Shown here one piece after another: positions 1 through 5,856 of a stretch of 13,908 bases of DNA; position 1 is the first letter of the stretch; every line of letters begins with the position of its first letter. Made by a program: the position numbers and the translations under genes. Source of the stretch: an uncultured Sphingomonadales bacterium (GTDB lineage: Bacteria; Pseudomonadota; Alphaproteobacteria; Sphingomonadales; Sphingomonadaceae); NCBI GenBank assembly GCA_903911985.1, contig CAIWFP010000283.1, forward strand, positions 1 to 13,908. The letters are read 5' to 3'. The notes beneath the pieces are model-generated. The model saw only the letters and a list, made by a program, of their open reading frames with translations, did no database searches and had not been told where the DNA came from.

Positions 1-3000
1 CCGCTGACGGTCACCGCCAACAGCGATACCGCCACCTATGACACCACCACCCACACCATCACCGGCTATACCACCAACTACGTCCCCAATCCGGGCCTGT
101 TGCTTGGCACGGCCACGGATGTGGGCGGCAGCGGCACCAATGCGGGCACTTACGGGCACTCCATCGCGGGGCTCTATTCCGGCCAGCAGGGTTATGACAT
201 CACGCTGGTTGCCGGCTCGATGCTCGTCAACAAGGCGGCGCTGACCATCACCGCCGATTCTGGTCTCACCAGCATCTATGGCAATGCCATCGTGCCGCTG
301 ACCTATAGCGAGAGCGGGCTGTATCTGGGTGACAGCATCACCGGTGCCCTCGCCACCACCGCCAGCCCCACCGCCAATGTTGGCAATTATGCCATCACGC
401 AAGGGACCCTGACCGCTGGCGGCAACTACACGATCACCTATACGGGTGCGAACTACGCCATCACCGCCCGCACGCTGAATGTGACCGCCACCTCCGGCCT
501 CACCAGCATCTATGGCAATGCCGTCGGGCCGTTCACCTATTCGGTGGGGGCAACCGATGCCAACACGGGCCTGGTCAATGGCAACACGCTCTCCGGCGCC
601 CTGACCTCCTTGGCCAGCCCCACCGCCCATGTTGGCAGCTATGCCATCACGCAAGGCACGCTGACTGCCGGCAGCAACTACAATCTGGTCTATACCGGCG
701 CGAATTACGGCATCACCGCCCGCTCGCTCTTCGTATCGGCCACCACCGGCCTGTCGAGCGTCTATGGCTCGGCCATCGCGCCGCTGACCTATACCGTGGG
801 CGGCCTCACCGCCACCAGCGGTCTGGTCAATGGCAATACGCTGAGCGGTGCGCTGGCGACCGGTGCCACCAATCACTCCAACGTCGGCACCTATGCCGTG
901 CGGCAGGGCACGTTGACCGCTGGCAGCGACTACAATCTGGTCTATACCGGCGCGGCCTACAACATCACGCCAGCCTCGCTGACCGTGACCTACACCGCCA
1001 ATGCCGCCAGCAGCATCTATGGCAACACGCCAAGCGGCCTTTCGGGCAATGCGGCGGTTACCGGTCTGGTCAATGGCGATCAGGCGGGCAATGTCACCGC
1101 TGGCTCGGCCAGCTGGGCGACCACCGCCACCGGCCTCAGCAATGTGGGCAGCTATGGCATCACCGGCAGCGGCATCACGCTGAACAGTGGCAACTACACG
1201 CTTAACAGCGTGCAGGCGGTGGGCAACGCCACGGCGCTGACCATCACCCCGCGCTCGGTGCTGATCACGCCTACCGGTGGCCAGAGCTCGGTCTATGGCA
1301 TGCCGCTGGCCCCGGCCTATGCGGTGGGTGGGCTCACCGCCAACACCGGTCTGGTGAACGGCAACACGCTCTCCGGCACTTTGGGCCTCAACGCGCCCAA
1401 GGCCATTCCCGATGTTGGCACCTACAACATCACGCTGGGCACCCTCTCGGCAGGCAGCAACTATTCCCTGAGCCTGACCAATGCCTCGGTTGCCTATGGC
1501 ATCACGGCGGCGCACATCACCGTTACCGCCACCAGCGGCACCTCGGTCTATGGCACCAGCCCGGTCAATCCCGGCCTTACCGTAACCGGCATGGCCAACG
1601 GCAGTCTGGTGACCAACCAGATGGCCGCGACCCAGCTGACCGGCCTGTCGAACAGCTTCGGTATTACCAGCGCCACCCATGTCACCGGCTCGCCCTACGC
1701 GCTCACGGTGAATGGCACGCTGACCAACCCGAACTACATCATCAACCAGCGCGTCAATGGCACCTGGACGGTGACGCCGGCCTCGGTCATCGTCACCTAT
1801 AACGCCACCCCGGTCAGCCGTCCCTACTTCTCCGCCAACCCGGTGGTGACCGGCACGGTGACCACGACCGGTCTGGTCAATGGTGCCACGCTCGCCAGTG
1901 TGACCACCGGCACCGCCAGCTGGTCCACCACCGCAACCAAGACCAGCAACGCCGGCCAGTACGCCATCACCGGCGCGGGTCTGTCGGTGAAGGCGAACCC
2001 TGACTATGCCATCAGCATCGTGCAGAACGGCGCCAATGCGACGGCCTTCACCATCACCCCGCTGACGGCGACCGTCACCTACACGGCCAACACGGCCAGC
2101 CGCGTTTATGGTTCCAGCAATGGCACCTATTCCGGCACAGTGGCGATAACCGGTCTGGTCAATGGCGCCACGCAGGCGACCGTCTCCAGCGGCACGGCGT
2201 CCTTCACCAGCCCCACCACCGCCGCGACCGGCGTTGGCAAATATGCGATCAATGGGTCTGGTCTGGTAAGCACCAGCGTCAACTATGTGTTCAACAATGT
2301 GCAGGCCGCAGGCAATGCCACAGCGTTGACCATCACCCCGGCGGCGCTGACGCTGACCGCCAACAACCTCTCGCGTCTCTATGGCGCGGCCAACCCCACT
2401 ACCGACACCGTAACTGCCGTGGGTCTTAAAAACAGCGACACGGTGACCAGCGAGAGTGTGACCTCCAACGCCACCACTTCCTCCAGCGTGGGTAACTATG
2501 CGCTCTACGGGTCGAACGCGGTGTTTGGCGTCGGCTCGGCGGCCAACTACACCATCACCTATGCGGTGAACCAGTTCGGCCTGTCGATCACTCCGGCGCC
2601 GCTGACGCTGACCTACACGGCCAATGCCTATAGCCGCACCTATGGTGCCTCGAACCCGACCTTTACCGGGACGGTCACGGCATCGGGTCTGGTGGCGGGT
2701 GACACGCTGGCGACCGGCACTTCGGGCGCCGCGAGCTGGACCAGCACTGGTGGTGCCGGATCGAATGTGGGCAGCTATGCGATCAACGGCTCCGGCCTGA
2801 TCGCCGCGCATGGCAACTACACGATCACCACGGTTCAGGCAGCGGGCAATGCCACCGCCCTGACCATCACCCCCGCCACGGCCACCATCACCTACTCGGC
2901 CTATAGCACCCAACGGACCTATGGTCAGGCGAACGGCATCTACGGCGGCGTGGTTTCCTCCAGCGGTCTGATGAATGGCGACACCGTGGCCAAGATCACC

Positions 3001-3435
3001 ACCGGCACGGCGGTCTATACCAGCCCAACCGATGTCACGACCGGCGTTGGCCACTGTGCCATCTACGGATCGGGTCTGGTGGGTGCCAGCACGAACTACA
3101 TCTACAACTTCGTGCAGGCCCCGGGCAACGCCACGGCGCTCAATGTTACCCCGCGCCTGCTGACGCTGGTGGCCAACAACATGAGCATCGCGCAAGGCTC
3201 GGCCATCCCCACCACCGATACGGCCTATGATGGCTGGGTCTCGACGGGCCCGACCAGCACCAATGGCCTGGTCAATGGTGATACGGTGTCCAGCATCTCG
3301 GTGACCTCGAACGCCACCTCCAGCTCGGCCCCCGGTGGCTATTCGCTGAATGGCTCGAACGCGGTGTTCAGCACCGGGTCCGCTTCGAACTACACAATCA
3401 CCTACGCGGTCAACCAGTGGGGGCTGAGCATCCAC
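1..3435 (+). repeat. Tandem MBG/YDG-like protein repeats (about 13 units)
   Basis: Units begin at about 1 (YDG-like, with 'TYDTTTHTITGY'), 241, 475, 727, 979, 1258, 1516, 1786, 2068, 2347, 2602, 2881 and 3160. Two flavours can be seen. A short type (78-86 residues) ends in 'NYxxxYTGANYxIT' or 'NYTITYAVNQxGLSI'. A long type (about 93 residues) opens with 'VTYTANxxSRxYG' and ends with 'VQAxGNATALTITP'. The long type occupies 979-1257, 2068-2346, 2602-2880 and 2881-3159, and 1786-2067 is a divergent member. The units at 241, 475 and 727 are very similar to each other even at DNA level around their 'YAITQGTLTAG' segments, which suggests fairly recent duplication. Confidence 0.8.
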
Positions 3436-3438
3436 TGA
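1..3438 (+). CDS. Giant MBG-repeat surface/secreted protein, C-terminal part (5' end outside window)
   Basis: The frame is open from base 1, so this is the 3' part (1145 codons) of a larger gene; ATG/GTG codons inside it should not be taken as its start. The protein is made of about 13 Ala/Gly/Ser/Thr/Asn-rich beta units of 78-94 residues, each with signatures such as 'SxxYG', 'GLVNGxTL', 'NVGxYAI', 'NYTITY' and 'ALTITP'. These match MBG/YDG-type repeats known from the long stalks of filamentous-haemagglutinin-like and other adhesins in alphaproteobacteria. The protein ends abruptly after the last unit (QWGLSIH). There is no autotransporter barrel, LPXTG, PEP-CTERM or transmembrane anchor. 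A type Vb (two-partner) or type I export route is therefore possible, but the N-terminus that would decide it is missing. It has a single cysteine, in the unit at 2881-3159. The role as an adhesin or biofilm stalk is inferred from family only. Confidence 0.85.
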   Translation, partial: PLTVTANSDTATYDTTTHTITGYTTNYVPNPGLLLGTATDVGGSGTNAGTYGHSIAGLYSGQQGYDITLVAGSMLVNKAALTITADSGLTSIYGNAIVPLTYSESGLYLGDSITGALATTASPTANVGNYAITQGTLTAGGNYTITYTGANYAITARTLNVTATSGLTSIYGNAVGPFTYSVGATDANTGLVNGNTLSGALTSLASPTAHVGSYAITQGTLTAGSNYNLVYTGANYGITARSLFVSATTGLSSVYGSAIAPLTYTVGGLTATSGLVNGNTLSGALATGATNHSNVGTYAVRQGTLTAGSDYNLVYTGAAYNITPASLTVTYTANAASSIYGNTPSGLSGNAAVTGLVNGDQAGNVTAGSASWATTATGLSNVGSYGITGSGITLNSGNYTLNSVQAVGNATALTITPRSVLITPTGGQSSVYGMPLAPAYAVGGLTANTGLVNGNTLSGTLGLNAPKAIPDVGTYNITLGTLSAGSNYSLSLTNASVAYGITAAHITVTATSGTSVYGTSPVNPGLTVTGMANGSLVTNQMAATQLTGLSNSFGITSATHVTGSPYALTVNGTLTNPNYIINQRVNGTWTVTPASVIVTYNATPVSRPYFSANPVVTGTVTTTGLVNGATLASVTTGTASWSTTATKTSNAGQYAITGAGLSVKANPDYAISIVQNGANATAFTITPLTATVTYTANTASRVYGSSNGTYSGTVAITGLVNGATQATVSSGTASFTSPTTAATGVGKYAINGSGLVSTSVNYVFNNVQAAGNATALTITPAALTLTANNLSRLYGAANPTTDTVTAVGLKNSDTVTSESVTSNATTSSSVGNYALYGSNAVFGVGSAANYTITYAVNQFGLSITPAPLTLTYTANAYSRTYGASNPTFTGTVTASGLVAGDTLATGTSGAASWTSTGGAGSNVGSYAINGSGLIAAHGNYTITTVQAAGNATALTITPATATITYSAYSTQRTYGQANGIYGGVVSSSGLMNGDTVAKITTGTAVYTSPTDVTTGVGHCAIYGSGLVGASTNYIYNFVQAPGNATALNVTPRLLTLVANNMSIAQGSAIPTTDTAYDGWVSTGPTSTNGLVNGDTVSSISVTSNATSSSAPGGYSLNGSNAVFSTGSASNYTITYAVNQWGLSIH

Positions 3439-3462
3439 TCTGACTGAACCTGCCTACCTCCT

Positions 3463-3515
3463 CCGCCCCCCGGCCCCGCTCGCTATTATCGCGAGCGAAG
3501 GCCGGGGGCGGTTTT
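3463..3515 (+). terminator. Strong Rho-independent terminator after the MBG-repeat gene
   Basis: A long GC-rich stem begins 25 bases after the stop codon. The left arm (3463-3483) pairs with the right arm (3491-3511): an outer CCGCCCCC-GGCC / GGCCGGGGGCGG helix with one bulged C, and an inner CGCTCGC / GCGAGCG helix. The loop is TATTATC and the stem is followed directly by TTTT. The T-tract follows only on the + side, so it serves the repeat gene and insulates the arsenic operon downstream. Confidence 0.88.
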
Positions 3516-3564
3516 GCGTTTATCGGGGGTGGAGAACCGGGCCGGTGGGGAGGTGCCGCGTGGC

Positions 3565-3593
3565 TGGACTAATGCGTGAGCGTGGCATATTGT
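3565..3593 (+). promoter_or_regulatory. Possible sigma70-like promoter of the arsenic operon
   Basis: TGGACT (3565-3570; 4 of 6 matches to TTGACA) and TATTGT (3588-3593; 4 of 6 to TATAAT) are 17 bases apart. Initiation would fall near base 3600, inside the palindromic region in front of arsR, as expected for repression by ArsR. Other -10 candidates overlap (CATAAT at 3594 and 3602), so the exact hexamers are uncertain. Confidence 0.3.
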
Positions 3594-3631
3594 CATAATT
3601 CCATAATAATCGAATCATAGGAGGAATTATG
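3594..3631 (+). repeat. 9-bp perfect inverted repeat flanking the ArsR palindrome and covering SD/start
   Basis: CATAATTCC (3594-3602) and GGAATTATG (3623-3631) are exact inverted copies separated by 20 bases. The right arm contains the last two bases of the AGGAGG Shine-Dalgarno sequence (3619-3624) and the arsR ATG (3629-3631). It could be a second layer of the operator. If transcription starts upstream of 3594, it could instead form an RNA hairpin that masks the arsR ribosome-binding site. CATAAT also occurs as a direct repeat (3594 and 3602). Confidence 0.6.
3598..3615. promoter_or_regulatory. Probable ArsR operator (18-bp imperfect palindrome)
   Basis: The site ATTCCATAATAATCGAAT pairs at 7 of 9 positions about its centre, with ATTC/GAAT ends. 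It is strikingly AT-rich in a GC-rich background and lies between the putative promoter and the arsR start codon. ArsR/SmtB repressors bind such AT-rich dyads overlapping their own promoters. Assignment to ArsR is inferred from position and symmetry. Confidence 0.55.
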
Positions 3632-3988
3632 GAATCCGCACATGTCATCCGCGCGTTGGGCGCTCTGGCACAGGAGCATCGCCTCGCCACATTCCGCCTG
3701 CTGGTGCAGGCCGGGCCCGAGGGCATGGCGGCGGGCGCGATTGCCGAAAGCCTTGGTGTCCCCCCCTCGTCGATGAGCTTTCATCTGGCGCAACTGGCCA
3801 ATGCGGGGCTCATCACCTCCCTGCGCCAGAGCCGCTCAATCATCTATACGGCGGACTACGCGGCGATGAATGCGCTGATGGGCTACCTCACCACGAATTG
3901 CTGCGCAGGGGTGCCCTGCACGGCGGAGGCCTCCTGCCCCCCGCAACCCACAATCACCATTCCCACAATCACCAAGGATGTCGCATGA
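3629..3988 (+). CDS. arsR: ArsR-family arsenic-responsive transcriptional repressor
   Basis: A 119-residue winged-helix protein of ArsR/SmtB size. The start is fixed by AGGAGG four bases upstream of the ATG. The N-terminal half carries the family core 'ALAQEHRLATFRLLVQAG', then the recognition region 'SLGVPPSSMSFHLAQLANAGLI' (about residues 41-62) and the wing 'SRSIIYTADY'. The inducer-binding cysteines are not in the DNA-binding helix, where E. coli ArsR has them. They lie at the C-terminus: Cys91-Cys92, Cys97 and Cys103. A vicinal pair plus a third cysteine near the C-terminus is the arrangement known for Acidithiobacillus ferrooxidans ArsR, so As(III) sensing is well supported. It should repress its own operon through the palindromes just upstream. 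Its stop overlaps the next start by 4 bp (ATGA at 3985-3988). Confidence 0.93.
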   Translation: MESAHVIRALGALAQEHRLATFRLLVQAGPEGMAAGAIAESLGVPPSSMSFHLAQLANAGLITSLRQSRSIIYTADYAAMNALMGYLTTNCCAGVPCTAEASCPPQPTITIPTITKDVA

Positions 3989-4449
3989 AGCGTTTTCACG
4001 TTCATGTCGGGGTGGAAAGCCTCGATGCCTCCATCGCCTTTTACAGCGGCCTGTTTGGTGCCGCGCCGACCGTTATCAAGCCCGATTATGCCAAATGGAT
4101 GCTCGATGACCCGCGCATCAATTTCGCCATCTCGCAGAAGTGCGGCGCGGCCAAGGGTATCGAACATCTCGGGGTTCAGGTGGAAGACGAGGCCGAGCTG
4201 GCCGAGGTCTATGGGCGCCTGAGGGCCGCCGATGCTCCGGTGCTGGAAGAGGGCGCGACGACCTGCTGCTATGCGCAGTCGGAAAAGAGCTGGATTGCCG
4301 ACCCCGACGGCGTGGTGTGGGAAGCCTTTCTCACCAAGGGTGATGCCACGAGCTATGGCGCCAGCCCTGATCTTGCACAGCTTGCCTCGGGCAATGCCGC
4401 GCAAGGCGCCTGCTGCGCGCCAGCAATCTCCGCCAAAACCTGCTGCTGA
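3985..4449 (+). CDS. arsI: ArsI/CadI-like VOC dioxygenase (probable C-As lyase)
   Basis: A 154-residue glyoxalase/bleomycin-resistance/dioxygenase (VOC) fold protein. The start at 3985 is chosen because AAGGAT lies five bases upstream, the ATGA overlap couples it to arsR, and 'MKRFHVHVGV' is the family N-terminus; the same frame stays open further upstream. Key residues match ArsI: the first metal-ligand region FHVHV (His5/His7), His61 in 'HLGVQV', Glu113 in 'WEAF', and the vicinal pair Cys94-Cys95 in 'TTCCYA' that binds trivalent arsenic. Characterised ArsI enzymes are Fe(II)-dependent and cleave the C-As bond of methyl- and aryl-arsenite to give arsenite. The cytosolic product would feed the channel encoded at the end of the operon. 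Unusual is a roughly 35-residue tail ending in two further CC pairs (Cys143-144, Cys153-154). A less specific CadI-type metal-stress role is the alternative. Confidence 0.85.
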   Translation: MKRFHVHVGVESLDASIAFYSGLFGAAPTVIKPDYAKWMLDDPRINFAISQKCGAAKGIEHLGVQVEDEAELAEVYGRLRAADAPVLEEGATTCCYAQSEKSWIADPDGVVWEAFLTKGDATSYGASPDLAQLASGNAAQGACCAPAISAKTCC

Positions 4450-4459
4450 GGGAATCGTC

Positions 4460-4753
4460 ATGACCGAGCTCACTCCGCGCGAAGCTTCACTGGTCGCCCT
4501 GGGCGCTGCCCTTGCCAGTAATTGTGTGCCCTGCGTTGAGCATCACGTTCCGCTGGCGAAGAAAAATGGCCTGAGCGACGCTGAAATCTCTGCGGCGATA
4601 GAACTTGCGGACCGCATCCGTCAGGTCCCAGCCCGCAAGGTACTGGACGCGGCAAATTCCGGCCTGTCAGCTGCGGCCATACCCAATGAAATGGCATCGG
4701 CCGGTGCCGGTTGTGCGGACTTGCCACCGACTTCCGATAAGCGCTGCTGCTAA
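4460..4753 (+). CDS. Small AhpD-like carboxymuconolactone decarboxylase (CMD) family protein
   Basis: A 97-residue protein. GAGGGA overlaps the arsI stop seven bases before the ATG and fixes the start. The CMD/AhpD core occupies residues about 5-65, with the redox signature Cys22-x-x-Cys25-x3-His29 ('NCVPCVEHH') followed by 'AKKNGLSDAEISAAI'. In AhpD this motif is a thiol-disulfide and peroxidase-reductase centre, so a redox role is likelier than decarboxylation. Position between arsI and arsC suggests help with thiol redox balance or arsenical handling, but no substrate can be read from sequence. The tail (Cys85, then a terminal Cys96-Cys97) repeats the cysteine ending seen in the preceding protein. 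It is single-domain, about half the length of classical AhpD, and probably oligomeric. Confidence 0.82.
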   Translation: MTELTPREASLVALGAALASNCVPCVEHHVPLAKKNGLSDAEISAAIELADRIRQVPARKVLDAANSGLSAAAIPNEMASAGAGCADLPPTSDKRCC

Positions 4754-4781
4754 GGGGCCAGGAATAACTGAGGAGGATGCC

Positions 4782-5303
4782 ATGTCTGACCGTGTTTTTA
4801 ACGTATTGTTTCTGTGCACCGGTAATTCCGCCCGCTCGATCCTTGCCGAGTCCATCCTGACCCGCCTTGGTGGCGGGCGCTTCAGGGCGTTCAGCGCGGG
4901 AAGCCAGCCCAAGGGGGAGGTGCATCCGATGGCGCTCGAAGTGCTGGGCGAATACAATTATCCCCACGAAGCCTATCGTTCGAAGAACTGGCGCGAGTTC
5001 GAGGCGGCGGATGCCCCGCAGATGGATTTCGTCATCACCGTTTGCGACAATGCGGCGGGAGAGACCTGCCCGGTGTGGCCTGGCCAGCCGATGACCGCCC
5101 ACTGGGGTATCGAAGACCCCGCCGCGGTTGAAGGCGATGGCCAGAAGCTGGCCTTCATCAAGGCCTTCAACCAGATGCGCCGTCGCCTCGAACTCTTTGT
5201 TTCCTTGCCGACAGCCGGCCTTGAGCGGCTGGAGCTGCAAAAGCAGGTTCGCAAGATCGGCAGGGAAGAGGGTGCCACCGCCATGGCCCGGGATTCCGGG
5301 TGA
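4782..5303 (+). CDS. arsC: Arsenate reductase ArsC, LMW-phosphatase type (copy 1)
   Basis: A 173-residue cytosolic protein with AGGAGG five bases before the ATG. The low-molecular-weight tyrosine-phosphatase loop is intact: Cys12-TGNSA-Arg18-Ser near the N-terminus. Asp112-Pro in 'HWGIEDPA' is the expected general acid. Two further cysteines, Cys88 and Cys96 ('VCDNAAGETCPVWPG'), fit the resolving cysteines of ArsC that shuttle the disulfide during As(V) to As(III) reduction. Their spacing is one residue longer than the Cys82/Cys89 pair of S. aureus ArsC, so thioredoxin versus glutaredoxin coupling cannot be assigned. It is about 40 residues longer than the minimal family because of a C-terminal helical extension that also occurs in the next gene. 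It follows the CMD gene by 28 bases. Confidence 0.93.
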   Translation: MSDRVFNVLFLCTGNSARSILAESILTRLGGGRFRAFSAGSQPKGEVHPMALEVLGEYNYPHEAYRSKNWREFEAADAPQMDFVITVCDNAAGETCPVWPGQPMTAHWGIEDPAAVEGDGQKLAFIKAFNQMRRRLELFVSLPTAGLERLELQKQVRKIGREEGATAMARDSG

Positions 5304-5349
5304 CTGCCGACGTTATACCTTTCCTCAAACCCGTATCTGTGAGTGCCCC

Positions 5350-5856
5350 GTGACCGAAAAGCCGTTCAATGTGCTGGTGTTGTGCACCGGAAATTCCGCC
5401 CGCTCCATTCTGGGGGAGGCGATTCTGGGCCTGCGGGGCAAGGGGCGCATCACGGCCTTCAGCGCGGGCAGCAGGCCAAAGGGCGTGCCGCATCCCGGCG
5501 CCCTGCGGCTGCTGGCGCGCAAGGGCATCGACACCAGCTCGTTCCGCTCCAAAAGCTGGAATGAATTCACGGGCCCCGCTGCGCCGCACATCGACATGGT
5601 CATTACCGTCTGCGGCAATGCCGCGGGGGAGGCATGCCCTGTGTTTCCCGGTTCCCCCTTGCGCGCGCATTGGGGATTGCCCGATCCGGCGGATGTTTCC
5701 GGCAGCGAGGCGGAGGTTGACGCGGCTTTTGAGCAGACCTGGCATTGGCTGGAAATACGGGTAAGCGCCCTGCTCGACCTGCCGTTTGAAACCATGAACA
5801 GAGCCGATGCGCAGGCGAAACTTGCCGAAATCGGCCAAATGGAAGGTGCCGCATGA
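5350..5856 (+). CDS. arsC: Arsenate reductase ArsC, LMW-phosphatase type (copy 2)
   Basis: A 168-residue paralogue of the preceding protein, colinear with it over nearly the whole length. A GTG start at 5350 is chosen because it gives 'MTEKPFNVLVLC', matching the N-terminus of copy 1 residue for residue in spacing. The ribosome-binding site is poor (only GAG at 5341-5343). The frame remains open upstream, but into sequence that lies over copy 1. Catalytic elements are all kept: Cys12-TGNSA-Arg18, Cys88, Cys96 and Asp112 in 'HWGLPDPA'. One change in the redox segment is 'CGNAAGE' in place of 'CDNAAGE' (residue 89). The stop overlaps the aquaglyceroporin start by 4 bp. The weak start signal may mean lower translation or dependence on upstream ribosomes. 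It looks like a functional duplicate, not a decaying copy. Confidence 0.9.
   Translation: MTEKPFNVLVLCTGNSARSILGEAILGLRGKGRITAFSAGSRPKGVPHPGALRLLARKGIDTSSFRSKSWNEFTGPAAPHIDMVITVCGNAAGEACPVFPGSPLRAHWGLPDPADVSGSEAEVDAAFEQTWHWLEIRVSALLDLPFETMNRADAQAKLAEIGQMEGAA

Noticed and set aside
1..3435. CRISPR-like or minisatellite DNA repeat array
   Set aside because: Repetition is at protein level with degenerate units of about 240-280 bases in one open frame; there are no short identical repeats with unique spacers.
3898..3984. N-terminal extension of the ArsI-like protein from base 3898
   Set aside because: It overlaps the arsR 3' end in another frame and reads as a His-rich non-family sequence; the ATG at 3985 has an SD site and the family N-terminus.
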